Below, piece after piece: positions 17,799 through 26,951 of a stretch of 64,000 nucleotides of DNA. The notes beneath the pieces are model-generated. The model did not search any database. It was not told the origin of the DNA and saw nothing but the letters and a program-made list of their open reading frames with translations. The stretch is taken from contig JAHFQV010000003.1 of the NCBI GenBank assembly GCA_023259175.1, positions 27,560 through 91,559 of the forward strand, read 5' to 3'. Both the position numbers and the translations under genes were made by a program. The DNA is from Oxalobacteraceae bacterium. Lineage in GTDB: Bacteria; Pseudomonadota; Gammaproteobacteria; Burkholderiales; Burkholderiaceae_D. Positions within the stretch are counted from its first letter, which is position 1. Every line of letters starts with the position of its first letter.

Positions 17799-19879
17799 AT
17801 GCGCTCAATGTACCTGCATGGCTAAATAATGGGCGCAATAAGGCTTTGGCTGCGCCTATCTTGATCGTCATGATGTTGGCGATGATGATTTTGCCCTTGC
17901 CTGCGTTTGTGTTGGATGTGTTCTTTAGTTTTAATATCGCGCTTTCTATTATCGTTTTATTGACCAGTTTATATACCGTGAAGCCCTTGGATTTTATGGT
18001 GTTTCCCACTGTCCTTTTGGTCAGTACGATGCTGAGGTTGTCACTCAATGTCGCTTCTACTCGGGTTGTCTTAACTGAGGGACATACCGGCCCTGACGCG
18101 GCTGGCAAGGTGATCGAAGCTTTCGGGCATTTTCTAATTGGCGGCAATTACACCGTGGGTATCGTCGTGTTCGTGATTTTGACGATTATCAATTTTACCG
18201 TTGTGACTAAAGGTGCGGGTCGCATTGCCGAAGTCGGCGCACGCTTTGCCTTAGATGCGATGCCCGGTAAGCAAATGGCGATTGATGCTGATTTGAACGC
18301 CGGTTTAATCGCCGAGCAGGAGGCACGCCGTCGCCGTACCGAGGTGGCGCAAGAGGCTGAATTTTATGGCGCGATGGATGGTGCGAGTAAGTACGTCAAA
18401 GGTGATGCGGTGGCCGGTATTATGGTGACGATTATTAATATCGTTGGCGGCTTGGTGGTCGGGATGGTGCAGCATGATTTGGATTTCTCGAATGCCTCAA
18501 AAATTTATACCTTATTGGCGATAGGTGATGGTCTCGTTGCGCAAATACCGTCCCTGATTATTTCGACGGCGGCCGGTATCGTAGTCTCGCGGGTCGCTAG
18601 CGACGAAGACATTGGTCATCAATTCATCAGTCAATTATTTGCCAAACCGCAAGTGATGTTTATCACGGCGAGTATCGTTGGTGGAATGGGCGTCATTCCC
18701 GGCATGCCGCACATTGCTTTTTTATTGCTGGCATTGGGATTGGCCGCTTCGGGCGTGGTGCTCAAAAACAAGGCGCAGCAAAATGAACAAGCGACACGCT
18801 TACCCGAACCCACAACGAGCAATGCAGCCGAGATTGAAGAGGCCACTTGGCAAGATATTTTGCCGGTCGATACCTTGGGTCTTGAAGTGGGGTATCGACT
18901 GATACCCTTAGTTGATAAAACCCAGGGCGGTGAATTACTCCGTCGAATAAAAGGTATCCGTAAAAAATTTGCGCAAGACATCGGGTTTTTATCGCCGCCT
19001 GTGCATATTCGAGACAATCTGGAATTGAGACCCGCTGCCTACCGTATTAGTTTAAAGGGTGTTGAAATAGGTGCCGGTGAGGCGAATATGGGGCAATACT
19101 TAGCCATCGATCCGGGCATGGTATCGGGAACCTTGCCAGGGGTCGTGACGACGGATCCCGCCTTTGGTTTGCCTGCGGTATGGATAGACGCATCGGTGCG
19201 TGAATTGGCGCAAACCATGGGGTATACGGTGGTTGATGCGGGAACGGTGATTGCTACCCATCTCAACCATTTAATTACTTCCAACGCGGCCGAACTTTTG
19301 GGACGCAATGAAGTACAAAACTTGCTGGATCATTTGGCTAAGGATTCACCTAAGCTGGTAGAGGAATTGGTACCGCGCGTCTTGACCGTGTCGGTGGTAC
19401 AAAGAGTTTTGCAAAATTTATTGATTGAAGGTGTGCATATTCGTGACTTGCGCACCGTCGTCGAGACGCTTGCCGATTATGCCGCACAGACCCAGGATGC
19501 TAATGAGTTGACGACTCATGTAAGAATCGCTTTGGGGCGGGCGATCGTACAGCAATTATTTCCCCAAGCGCAGGAGCTTTCAGTGATGGCACTCGATCAT
19601 AAATTAGAACGCGTATTGATGCAGACACTGCAAAGCGGAAATAACTTTGATGGCGCGGGACTCGAGCCGGGTTTGGCCGATACTTTAACCGTGCAAACGC
19701 AAACTGCGGCGCAACATCAACAAAGTTTAGGGCACACACCGGTGCTGCTAGTGCCGGCGACGTTAAGGGTTTTGTTAGCGCGATTTTTGCGACGCACTTT
19801 GCCGAATGTAAGGGTTTTATCACAAGCGGAATTGCCGGAAAATAAAACAATTAGAGTGACCAGTCTGGTTGGGGGCTAA
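17795..19879 (+). CDS. flhA: Flagellar export gate protein FlhA
   Basis: FlhA is the main membrane subunit of the flagellar export gate and docks chaperone-substrate complexes. About eight membrane helices fill the first 330 residues, with LLSTMLRLSLNVASTR and GDAVAGIMVTIINIVGG in the conserved loop. The cytoplasmic domain continues to residue 694 with DPAFGLPAVWI and LPNVRVLSQAELP near the end. The length matches the family. It starts inside the flhB stop (ATGA) and ends at the flhF start, so the genes are tightly coupled. Confidence 0.97.
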   Translation: MNALNVPAWLNNGRNKALAAPILIVMMLAMMILPLPAFVLDVFFSFNIALSIIVLLTSLYTVKPLDFMVFPTVLLVSTMLRLSLNVASTRVVLTEGHTGPDAAGKVIEAFGHFLIGGNYTVGIVVFVILTIINFTVVTKGAGRIAEVGARFALDAMPGKQMAIDADLNAGLIAEQEARRRRTEVAQEAEFYGAMDGASKYVKGDAVAGIMVTIINIVGGLVVGMVQHDLDFSNASKIYTLLAIGDGLVAQIPSLIISTAAGIVVSRVASDEDIGHQFISQLFAKPQVMFITASIVGGMGVIPGMPHIAFLLLALGLAASGVVLKNKAQQNEQATRLPEPTTSNAAEIEEATWQDILPVDTLGLEVGYRLIPLVDKTQGGELLRRIKGIRKKFAQDIGFLSPPVHIRDNLELRPAAYRISLKGVEIGAGEANMGQYLAIDPGMVSGTLPGVVTTDPAFGLPAVWIDASVRELAQTMGYTVVDAGTVIATHLNHLITSNAAELLGRNEVQNLLDHLAKDSPKLVEELVPRVLTVSVVQRVLQNLLIEGVHIRDLRTVVETLADYAAQTQDANELTTHVRIALGRAIVQQLFPQAQELSVMALDHKLERVLMQTLQSGNNFDGAGLEPGLADTLTVQTQTAAQHQQSLGHTPVLLVPATLRVLLARFLRRTLPNVRVLSQAELPENKTIRVTSLVGG

Positions 19880-19881
19880 TG

Positions 19882-21156
19882 ATGAATGTTCAAAAATTTT
19901 CAGCAGCGACTTCACGTGAGGCTTTGCGTAAAGTGCGACTGAGTTTAGGGATCAATGCGGTGATTTTGTCGAATAAAAATGTCGATGGACAGGTCGAGAT
20001 TTTAGCGATGCAAGACAGCGAAGCGATCGCCTCTCCACAAGACATGCTGGCCGAGGAAAAAATTTCCTTTGTGCCGCAACGCGCCGCGCACTTTGCATCT
20101 TTAAACGAAAGGGAAGAGCACAGCTTTACAGGACTCACGCAACGTCCTTTCGAACAATTTTCTGCGCGCAATGAGCAAGAGGAGTTGGCGCTCTTGAAGG
20201 GCGAAATTCGCTCTATGCGCGGCTTATTGGAAGGGAAAATGTCGGAGCTGGCTTGGCACCATACGCAACAGCAGGCACCCCACAAAGCAGAACTCATGAA
20301 AGAAATGTTAGCAACTGGTTTTAGTGCGAGCTTGGCGCGGTATGTGCTCGAAAAATTACCGGAAGACGCTAGAGAAGCCCAGGGTCTCGATTGGATTAAG
20401 GCGGTGTTGACCCGCAATTTATCGGCCATACACGATGAAAATGAATTGTTAGAAAAGGGCGGCATTTTTGCTTTGGTCGGCCCAACGGGTGTGGGTAAAA
20501 CGACGACGACGGCCAAACTTGCGGCGCGTTGCGTAATGCGACATGGGCCGTCGAAATTAGCTTTGATTACCACTGATGCCTATCGCATCGGTGCTTACGA
20601 ACAGCTGCGCATCTATGGAAAAATTTTGGGCGTGATGGTCCATGCGGTCAAAGATCAGACCGATTTGAAAATCGCTTTGAACGAACTAAAAAATAAGCAT
20701 ACGGTATTGATCGACACTGTCGGTGTGAGTCAGCGTGACAAAATGGTGGCGCAGCAAATTGCCATGTTGTCGCAAGCAGGTAATGGGGTGAAATCTCTTT
20801 TGTGTTTGAATGCCACCTCGACGGGTGAAACCCTGAGCGAAGTGGTGCGCGCTTATCAACATAGTTCTCTGGCAGGCTGTATTTTGACCAAGCTCGATGA
20901 GGCCGCAACCATAGGGGGGGCACTCGACATCGCCATCCGGCAAAAACTCAATATCTATTATGTGGCGAGCGGACAACGGGTTCCGGAAGATTTGCACATC
21001 GCGAATAAACAATATTTAGTGGATCGTGCATTCAAATTAAAACGGGAAACGGGAGCGTATCGCTTTCATTCGGAAGAATTAGCTTTGCTCATGTCTCCGC
21101 CTGGACGCAATTCTTTGTTCGATAAAAATGCCACAACGGAGGCGCATCTTGCTTAA
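19882..21156 (+). CDS. flhF: Flagellar biosynthesis SRP-type GTPase FlhF
   Basis: FlhF is an SRP-family GTPase that places the flagellum at the pole in polarly flagellated bacteria. MNVQKFSAATSREALRKVR is the typical N-terminus, followed by a linker. The NG domain has GPTGVGKTTTTAKLAAR (P-loop), DAYRIGAYEQL, IDTVGVSQRD (G3) and TKLDEAATIGGAL (G4 region). Two in-frame ATGs adjoin the flhA stop (19879 and 19882); 19882 has better spacing to the GGGGG upstream. Length is 424 residues. It overlaps the start of flhG. Confidence 0.96.
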   Translation: MNVQKFSAATSREALRKVRLSLGINAVILSNKNVDGQVEILAMQDSEAIASPQDMLAEEKISFVPQRAAHFASLNEREEHSFTGLTQRPFEQFSARNEQEELALLKGEIRSMRGLLEGKMSELAWHHTQQQAPHKAELMKEMLATGFSASLARYVLEKLPEDAREAQGLDWIKAVLTRNLSAIHDENELLEKGGIFALVGPTGVGKTTTTAKLAARCVMRHGPSKLALITTDAYRIGAYEQLRIYGKILGVMVHAVKDQTDLKIALNELKNKHTVLIDTVGVSQRDKMVAQQIAMLSQAGNGVKSLLCLNATSTGETLSEVVRAYQHSSLAGCILTKLDEAATIGGALDIAIRQKLNIYYVASGQRVPEDLHIANKQYLVDRAFKLKRETGAYRFHSEELALLMSPPGRNSLFDKNATTEAHLA

Positions 21157-21994
21157 TTTTGATCAGGCCGAAGGCTTACGGCGTATGTTGGTCTTGCCCA
21201 AAACGCGGCTATTTTGTTTTCTGTCATCGTCGCCTATCATGGAAAGGAATAGTGTTCTGATTAATCTCTCGACCTCTTTAGCACAACAAGGGCAAAAGAC
21301 TTTGATGGTTGACGCAAAAACAAGCAGTTCAAGCCTAGCGGCGTGGTTGAATTTAGGTGCAGATCAAAGCTTATTGGATGTCGCTCAACAAACGCGTACA
21401 ATGGATTTTGTAGTGCAAGAGTTGGTGCCTAGGCTGTCTGCTACCAAGCTGGTGTCAGGCAAGTTGGCGAGAAAAAATTTGCAACAAAGTGCATTGCTTT
21501 CTGATGTCTTCGATCAAGTGGCAAGCCAATCTGATATGGTATTCGTTGACTGTGAATTAGATGTGGACGACTCGTTTTCGCTTTCCTCATTTGATGATAG
21601 CGAAATGTTGATACATGTGTCGGCCGATCCGCTTGCCATCAAAAACGCCTACCTCATGATCAAACGCATTCATCAGCGCCTTGGTCGCCGCCCATACAAG
21701 GTCGTCATTTCTTCTGCGCCCGCCCGTTTGGCGCAAACGGTTTTTTCAAATCTAGCGCACACAGCGAAGCATTACCTCGGTCTTGAATTGGTTTTTGCTG
21801 GCGCTATCCCTGACGATGTTTATCTACAGCGTGCGACGGCGGCAGGACGTTCTGTGTTGGATGCATTTCCTGAGTCGAGTTCGGCACGCGCTTTTGTGCG
21901 CCTGGCGGGTCAATTTTTGGAGACGGACGCAATGCCAGTGGCGGCATTGAGGAATAGGGCGATCGCTGCCCCTGATGTTTTTATGGGGACCTAG
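21149..21994 (+). CDS. flhG: FlhG/FleN-type flagellar number regulator with degenerate ATP site
   Basis: FlhG (MinD-like) normally binds ATP, stimulates the FlhF GTPase through an N-terminal DQAxxLR motif and limits flagellar number. The start chosen is TTG 21149, because GGAGG (21138-21142) lies 6 bases upstream and the product then begins MLNFDQAEGLRRML, a canonical FlhG N-terminus. The track start 21128 is further inside flhF. The Walker A motif is missing: where a GKGGVGKT-like loop is expected, the protein has LSSSPIMERNSVLINLS. The second half is still MinD-like (PLAIKNAYLMIKRI). At 281 residues it is near normal length, and it overlaps flhF by 8 bases. Confidence 0.85.
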   Translation: MLNFDQAEGLRRMLVLPKTRLFCFLSSSPIMERNSVLINLSTSLAQQGQKTLMVDAKTSSSSLAAWLNLGADQSLLDVAQQTRTMDFVVQELVPRLSATKLVSGKLARKNLQQSALLSDVFDQVASQSDMVFVDCELDVDDSFSLSSFDDSEMLIHVSADPLAIKNAYLMIKRIHQRLGRRPYKVVISSAPARLAQTVFSNLAHTAKHYLGLELVFAGAIPDDVYLQRATAAGRSVLDAFPESSSARAFVRLAGQFLETDAMPVAALRNRAIAAPDVFMGT

Positions 21995-21999
21995 CGCAC

Positions 22000-22734
22000 A
22001 TGTATACGCCTAGCGGAAAAGCGGATAAAAATTCCATACTGACGGAGCATGCGCCCTTAGTAAAGCGACTCGCTTATCAGTTGAAAGCACGCTTGCCGCC
22101 CAGCGTTGAAGTCGATGATCTGATTCAAGCGGGCATGATAGGTTTGCTTGATGCGGTCAATCGCTATGAAGAAAATCATGGTGCTCAATTCGAGACTTAT
22201 GCCATACAGCGGATACGTGGTGCGATGTTGGATGAATTGCGTAGCAGCGATTGGTTGCCACGTGGTGTGCGTCAAAATATGCGCAAGATAGAAACTGCCA
22301 TGCACGAGCTACAGCAAAAACTGGGGCGGCCGCCGATGGAAACTGAGGTGGCAAAGCAGCTAAAGATGCCGTTGGCCGATTACCAGGAATTACTAGGCGA
22401 AAGTGGCGGACATCAGCTTTTGTATTACGAAGATTTTCATGATTCCGATACCAAAGAACACTTCCTTGATCACTACTGTATCGACGAACGATCGGGCGAC
22501 CCGCTACAAGATTTATTACATGGTGATTTTCGCGATGCTGTGATTTATGCGATCAATGCGCTACCGGATCGGGAAAAATTATTGATGGGTTTGTATTATG
22601 AACAGGAGCTTAATCTCAAAGAAATTGGGGCGATTATGGGCGTGTCGGAATCAAGGGTGTCGCAATTGCATAGTCAAGCTGTAGCGCGTTTGCGCGTCAG
22701 TTTAAGGGAGCGCGCATGGACCGGGCTAGCTTAG
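22000..22734 (+). CDS. fliA: Flagellar sigma factor FliA (sigma-28)
   Basis: FliA directs RNA polymerase to late flagellar and chemotaxis promoters and is held inactive by FlgM until the hook is finished. Sigma region 2 reads EVDDLIQAGMIGLLDAVNRYEE and FETYAIQRIRGAMLDELRSSDWLPR. Region 4 is ALPDREKLLMGLYYEQELNLKEIGAIMGVSESRVSQLHSQA. The 244-residue length is typical. It starts 5 bases after flhG and its end overlaps motC by 19 bases. Two matching promoters are present in the window, in front of flgM and flgK. Confidence 0.97.
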   Translation: MYTPSGKADKNSILTEHAPLVKRLAYQLKARLPPSVEVDDLIQAGMIGLLDAVNRYEENHGAQFETYAIQRIRGAMLDELRSSDWLPRGVRQNMRKIETAMHELQQKLGRPPMETEVAKQLKMPLADYQELLGESGGHQLLYYEDFHDSDTKEHFLDHYCIDERSGDPLQDLLHGDFRDAVIYAINALPDREKLLMGLYYEQELNLKEIGAIMGVSESRVSQLHSQAVARLRVSLRERAWTGLA

Positions 22735-23456
22735 CGGGCATTTTGCTGGTGGTACTGGGCATCTCCGCTGGGCAGATGCTAGAGGGTGGGCATTTGGCAT
22801 CGCTGCTGCAGCCGGCGGCCTTTGTCATTGTGGTGGTCAGCACCTTGGGAGCGGTGCTATTGCAAAGCCGTATGCCGACTTTTATTCGCGGTATTAAACT
22901 CCTTAAATGGATTGTTTGGATGCCGGAGGATAATAGTAAAAAAAATGTCACTGAAGCTTTAAATTGGAGTTTAGTGGCAAGACGCGAAGGCTTTTTGAGT
23001 CTAGAGCGCTTTCTTTTGATGACCAAGGATAGTTTTATCGAAAAAGGCTTGCGGCTTGTGATCGATGGCGTTGATCCGATTCGCCTTAAAGAAATTCTGG
23101 ATGTGGACATCGCATTTTATGAACAAGAACAAAGGCAGGCGATAAAAATTTGGGATGCAGCGGGCGGTTATTCTCCCACGATAGGCATTTTGGGTGCGGT
23201 TTTGGGCCTGATACATGTGATGGAAAATTTAAGCGATCCGAATAAATTGGGGGGCGGTATCGCCGTTGCCTTCGTTTCGACGATTTATGGTGTGGGGTTA
23301 GCGAATCTCATTTTTTTACCCTTCGCACAAAAAATGAAAGATGTAGTCGCGCGTGAAATTATCCGGCGCGAAATGCTGGCCGATATTTTTTTAAGCATTG
23401 CGCAAGGCGATAGCCCGCGCGTGGTGGAGGAAAGGGTGGCGAATTTCCGTCACTAG
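22716..23456 (+). CDS. motC: Second flagellar stator protein, MotA family (MotC)
   Basis: A 246-residue MotA-family protein. GILLVVLGISAGQMLEGGHLASLLQPAAFVIV is the first membrane segment pair and GGYSPTIGILGAVLGLIHVMENL is the conserved third helix. AVAFVSTIYGVGLANLIFLP is the fourth. It is shorter than MotA at 5756 and has the MotC type of sequence known from Pseudomonas, where motC-motD also lie in the fliA region. The start is inside the end of fliA, behind a GGAG site. It forms a second stator unit with motD. Confidence 0.92.
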   Translation: MDRASLAGILLVVLGISAGQMLEGGHLASLLQPAAFVIVVVSTLGAVLLQSRMPTFIRGIKLLKWIVWMPEDNSKKNVTEALNWSLVARREGFLSLERFLLMTKDSFIEKGLRLVIDGVDPIRLKEILDVDIAFYEQEQRQAIKIWDAAGGYSPTIGILGAVLGLIHVMENLSDPNKLGGGIAVAFVSTIYGVGLANLIFLPFAQKMKDVVAREIIRREMLADIFLSIAQGDSPRVVEERVANFRH

Positions 23457-23501
23457 TTTTTTAGCATTTTTTCGCATTTTGAATCTGGGAAGCAGCGGAT
23501 T

Positions 23502-24290
23502 ATGGCGCGCAAAAAATATCGCGAAGAGCATGAAAATCATGAACGCTGGCTCGTTTCGTATGCCGATTTCATGACGCTCTTGTTTGCTTTCTTTGTGGTG
23601 ATGTACGCGATTTCTTCGGTCAATGATGGCAAATATCGGGTGTTGTCGAATTCCTTAAATGGGGCGTTTGGCACTTCTTTGCAACCGGGTGGAAAAATTC
23701 CGGACTTGAAACAAGCCGAGGGCAGTTTCCTCATCCCCTTGCCCAATCCACGTGCAAAAAATAGCGAAGTTTTAGGCAAAGAACGCGAGAAAATGAAAAA
23801 CGTGGCGCGGGATATTTTGACCGTGCTTGAACCCTTGGTGCGCGAAGGAAAAGTCAGGGTGACGCAAACGAGCCGAGGTGTCGCTATCGAAATCAATGCC
23901 AGTCTTTTATTTGCGCCGGGTGAGGCGAAGCTCAATAAGGATTCTGTGCAAGCGCTTAAAGCAATTGCCTCTGTTCTGCAAATCGATAATCATGCAATTC
24001 AGGTAGAAGGTTTTACCGACACGAGTCCAATTAAGAATTCGCTTTTCCCCTCGAATTGGGAACTTTCGGCCGTTCGCGCCAGCGCCGTGGCGCGCTTGTT
24101 CATGGAAAACGGGGTGGATGATGGGCGCTTGACGGCGGTCGGTCAAGGACCAAAATCACCCGTCGGTTCAAATGACACTCCCGAAGGGCGGGCGCGTAAT
24201 CGTCGTGTGACGGTGACGATATTAGCGGTGTTGCCGGAAACGGCGATTGATGTTCCGGTGCCCAGCACTGTCCCTAGTGCCAAACCCTAG
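23502..24290 (+). CDS. motD: Second flagellar stator protein, MotB family (MotD)
   Basis: A 262-residue MotB-family protein and likely partner of MotC. HERWLVSYADFMTLLFAFFVVMYAISS gives the single membrane helix with the ion-binding Asp (YADF). The periplasmic OmpA-like domain has IQVEGFTDTSPI, NWELSAVRASAV and RARNRRVTVTI. The C-terminal tail is Pro/Val-rich. It follows motC by 45 bases and ends 6 bases before the convergent flgN. Confidence 0.93.
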   Translation: MARKKYREEHENHERWLVSYADFMTLLFAFFVVMYAISSVNDGKYRVLSNSLNGAFGTSLQPGGKIPDLKQAEGSFLIPLPNPRAKNSEVLGKEREKMKNVARDILTVLEPLVREGKVRVTQTSRGVAIEINASLLFAPGEAKLNKDSVQALKAIASVLQIDNHAIQVEGFTDTSPIKNSLFPSNWELSAVRASAVARLFMENGVDDGRLTAVGQGPKSPVGSNDTPEGRARNRRVTVTILAVLPETAIDVPVPSTVPSAKP

Positions 24291-24296
24291 AAGAAA

Positions 24297-24794
24297 TTAT
24301 CCAGCGATGATGCCACGGCTGGCATTGCCGGATATTTTTGTTTGACCGTCAGCACCGTACATGGAGCCCGCTTGGCCGCCACTCTGCAAAACATTGAGTG
24401 TGCTTTGATTGCGCGTGATTTGACGATTGATCAAGCCACCATTGACACGATTGAGTTCTTGCGCATCGGCAGAAATTTTGAGTAAGCTATCCCAGCATTC
24501 TTGCAAATGAAGATAGGCGCTCTCTTCCGATTTCGCGGTAATGAGTTCGAGCATGCCCTGCTGATCGGGACCGAAGCCGTGTTGTACGAGTAGTGTGTTT
24601 CTATCTTTTTCGATTTGTGTGATTTGACCCAGCAAACCATTTTTTTCTTGCGTGAGCACGAGTAGAGCCTCGACATTATTGTCGATTAATATCGTTTGTT
24701 CTTCGGCCAAAGTGCGCGCCAAAGCTTGCATGAGACCGATTTCTTTCTCGATCAATGTGTTGAACTGAGTAGAGATGGCCGCGATGGCATTCAT
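24297..24794 (-). CDS. flgN: Flagellar export chaperone FlgN
   Basis: FlgN is a cytoplasmic chaperone that keeps the hook-filament junction proteins FlgK and FlgL unfolded for export. The 165-residue sequence is mostly helical and resembles the family in its N-terminal half (FNTLIEKEIGLMQALARTLAEEQTILIDNN) and in LTQEKNGLLGQITQIEKDR. The last part is Gly/Ser-rich and probably disordered. It overlaps the flgM stop by 4 bases on the reverse strand, the usual flgM-flgN operon. Confidence 0.9.
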   Translation of the reverse strand: MNAIAAISTQFNTLIEKEIGLMQALARTLAEEQTILIDNNVEALLVLTQEKNGLLGQITQIEKDRNTLLVQHGFGPDQQGMLELITAKSEESAYLHLQECWDSLLKISADAQELNRVNGGLINRQITRNQSTLNVLQSGGQAGSMYGADGQTKISGNASRGIIAG

Positions 24795-25102
24795 GTTGTT
24801 TGTCTTCTCGAATTAAGTAATTCTTTGACGGTTTCTAATAGGCCATCGGCGACTTTTTCAGAGTCCACTTGAAAACGCCCTTCGGCGATGGCGAGTTTAA
24901 TTTCCTCGACTTTTTTCGTCTCAAATACCGCGCCACTGGCCTGGGTATTTTGCAAAGCCTGTAATTGCACAGAGAGTGGTGAAATCTGTACATTATGCGA
25001 TGGTGGCGTGGCGACCTTGGCACTGTCATCATTGCGTTCAGGTCTGACGGTCGGTGGACTATTGGGAAGTCCTTGTGTGTTTAGTGCGTCATTAATCTTC
25101 AC
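24791..25102 (-). CDS. flgM: Anti-sigma-28 factor FlgM
   Basis: FlgM binds FliA and blocks late flagellar transcription until it is exported through the finished hook-basal body. The 103-residue protein has a Pro/Asn-rich disordered N-terminal half and C-terminal helices (VEEIKLAIAEGRFQV, VADGLLETVKELLN) that fit the FliA-binding region. The start is GTG 25102, behind a good GAGGTAAGG site. A sigma-28 promoter lies at 25146-25172, so FlgM is made under control of the factor it inhibits. Confidence 0.93.
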   Translation of the reverse strand: MKINDALNTQGLPNSPPTVRPERNDDSAKVATPPSHNVQISPLSVQLQALQNTQASGAVFETKKVEEIKLAIAEGRFQVDSEKVADGLLETVKELLNSRRQTT

Positions 25103-25145
25103 GGCCTTACCTCTTCAGTTGGATTGACAAGTATCTACATCCTGT

Positions 25146-25172
25146 TTAACGGCGCGATGATTTTAAACTTTA
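25146..25172 (-). promoter_or_regulatory. Sigma-28 (FliA) promoter of flgM-flgN
   Basis: Read on the reverse strand: TAAA (25172-25169), exactly 15 bases, then GCCGTTAA (25153-25146). The FliA consensus is TAAA-N15-GCCGATAA, so this matches with one difference in the -10 box. It lies 44 bases upstream of the flgM GTG. Confidence 0.8.
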
Positions 25173-25218
25173 AGCCCTTTTGGAAAATATTATTCTTGCC
25201 TTATGGCTAAGCTCGAAT

Positions 25219-25923
25219 CTAATTCTGAATTTCGACTATTCCACCCGCGCGCGCCAAGCCGAGTATCAGTTGGCCACTCTGAGTACGGGCACTAATGCTC
25301 TGTCCTTCGTTTGCATTATGCATTGCAATGCCATCATTCGTCACATTAAATCCTACACCCTTGCTCAAGATTTTCACAGCTTGTCCTTGTTGTATCACCG
25401 GAAGTGTTTTGAACATATCCATATGGAGAGCAAGACCTGCCGGCACTGCAATTCTTAGGCTCTTGCCTTGAATTTGCGAAAAATCTTGTAAGGTTTCTTG
25501 GCTAAATGCGCTGAGCTCACCTTGAATTAAAATTAAATCTCCAGCACTTAAAATTTCACCTTGCGTCAGTGCCCGTGCACTCACAAGATAGCGGCCGATT
25601 TGATGAACTTGCGCACTTAGGTAAAGCAACCAATTTCGTGGTGCTGTACAACGCACTGCGACCGTGGTTTTTCCCAATATTTTTGCGCCTGGCGGTAAGA
25701 AAGCGCTGAGATTTTCGCAAGCACTTAATTTAAGTCGCGTATCAATATTGCTGACGATAATTTCAGTTTTATCTCGATTGCTAAGGTTTTGCGCACGCAG
25801 AAATTCTTCTACCTTTGATTTAATGACAGCATGATCTTGTAACGCGAGCTCATTGATCTGGGCATCGCATAGCAGGCCGTAGAGCAGACCGTAGATCAGT
25901 AAGAAGATAGAGCGTGACTTCAC
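25219..25923 (-). CDS. flgA: Flagellar P-ring assembly chaperone FlgA
   Basis: FlgA is a periplasmic protein that helps FlgI assemble into the P ring. The N-terminus MKSRSIFLLIYGLLYGLLCDAQ is a Sec signal peptide. The C-terminal SAF domain is seen in YLVSARALTQGEILSAGDLILIQGELS and VIQQGQAVKILSKGVGFNVTNDG. Length is 234 residues. The start is GTG 25923, behind GGGGAAG. It is divergent from flgB, a standard arrangement. Confidence 0.93.
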   Translation of the reverse strand: MKSRSIFLLIYGLLYGLLCDAQINELALQDHAVIKSKVEEFLRAQNLSNRDKTEIIVSNIDTRLKLSACENLSAFLPPGAKILGKTTVAVRCTAPRNWLLYLSAQVHQIGRYLVSARALTQGEILSAGDLILIQGELSAFSQETLQDFSQIQGKSLRIAVPAGLALHMDMFKTLPVIQQGQAVKILSKGVGFNVTNDGIAMHNANEGQSISARTQSGQLILGLARAGGIVEIQN

Positions 25924-26113
25924 AACTTCCCCTTCGCATTCATGTTTTGAAATTTTACGATTTTGAGAACTTAACGATCATTGGAATAAGCTGGTCTTTT
26001 TCGCTTTGTTTGCCGTATCACTTCGCTTTTGAACGCCTAATATGTTCGTTAGTGGCAAAGTCTTATGTGGGATTTGCTTGGAGCTTAAATTTCAGCGCAG
26101 TGAAGGGGCAACG

Positions 26114-26509
26114 ATGAATAAGCTAGATGATGCGATGCGATTTCATGAATTGGCTTTGTCTATCCGCGGTCAACGTCAGCAAATTCTCGCTTCCAATATC
26201 GCCAACGCCGATACGCCCAATTATAAGGCGCGAGACATTGATTTTAATACGGCTTTGGCGGCAGCGATGAATCAGGATGCGAGTTACGCGCAAATGCAAA
26301 AGACTCACACTCATCATTTGAGTCCAACAGGAAGTGTGTTTGGAACGGCACCGAGTTATCGTCCCGTCGTACAAGGCAGTGTTGATGGTAATACCGTCGA
26401 TATGGATGTGGAACGTAATGCGTTTGCCGAGAATGCTTTGCGCTATGAAGCGAGTCTCACCATGATGGGGATGCAAATTAAAAGTATTCTTTCGGTTATT
26501 CAGGGTTGA
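26114..26509 (+). CDS. flgB: Flagellar proximal rod protein FlgB
   Basis: FlgB forms part of the proximal rod of the basal body. [44 protein letters not shown] holds the N-terminal rod/hook motif ([11 protein letters not shown]). The C-terminal helix ends [20 protein letters not shown]. The track ORF begins at 26042, but ATG 26114 has a GAAGGGG site and gives the normal 131 residues. It is the first gene of the flgBCDEFGHIJ run, with the flgC ATG 17 bases after its stop. Confidence 0.95.
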   Translation: MNKLDDAMRFHELALSIRGQRQQILASNIANADTPNYKARDIDFNTALAAAMNQDASYAQMQKTHTHHLSPTGSVFGTAPSYRPVVQGSVDGNTVDMDVERNAFAENALRYEASLTMMGMQIKSILSVIQG

Positions 26510-26526
26510 TGTTTCAGGGAGCGGCT

Positions 26527-26931
26527 ATGTCCTTATTAAAAATTTTTGATGTCTCAGGGTCGGCGATGAGCGCACAGGCGCAACGCTTGAATGTGGTCGC
26601 GAGTAATCTCGCCAACGCCGACAGCGTAACTAGCTCAAATGGTCAGGCCTATCGTGCTAAACAAGTGGTTTTTTCCGCGGTGCCCAGTGCCGATGCCAGC
26701 TCGACCGCGGTGAAAGTGACACAAGTAATTGAGGATAATTCGCCTGCCAAACTGGTGTATGACCCCAAGCATCCTTTGGCCGATGAAAAAGGCTATGTTG
26801 CGATGCCGAATGTCAATGTGGTTGAAGAAATGGTGAATATGATTTCAGCGTCGCGTTCCTATCAGACCAATGTTGAAACCATGAACGCGGCAAAGTCGAT
26901 GTTGTTAAAGACCTTGACGCTAGGTCAGTAA
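26527..26931 (+). CDS. flgC: Flagellar proximal rod protein FlgC
   Basis: FlgC is a rod protein next to Flg[44 protein letters not shown] contains the SNLANAD motif, and the C-terminus [32 protein letters not shown] is the typical rod/hook C-terminal helix. The track ORF starts at 26506; ATG 26527 has an AGGGA site 6 bases upstream and gives the usual 134 residues. Confidence 0.95.
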   Translation: MSLLKIFDVSGSAMSAQAQRLNVVASNLANADSVTSSNGQAYRAKQVVFSAVPSADASSTAVKVTQVIEDNSPAKLVYDPKHPLADEKGYVAMPNVNVVEEMVNMISASRSYQTNVETMNAAKSMLLKTLTLGQ

Positions 26932-26951
26932 ATTTTTAAAAGAGGTCGCCT

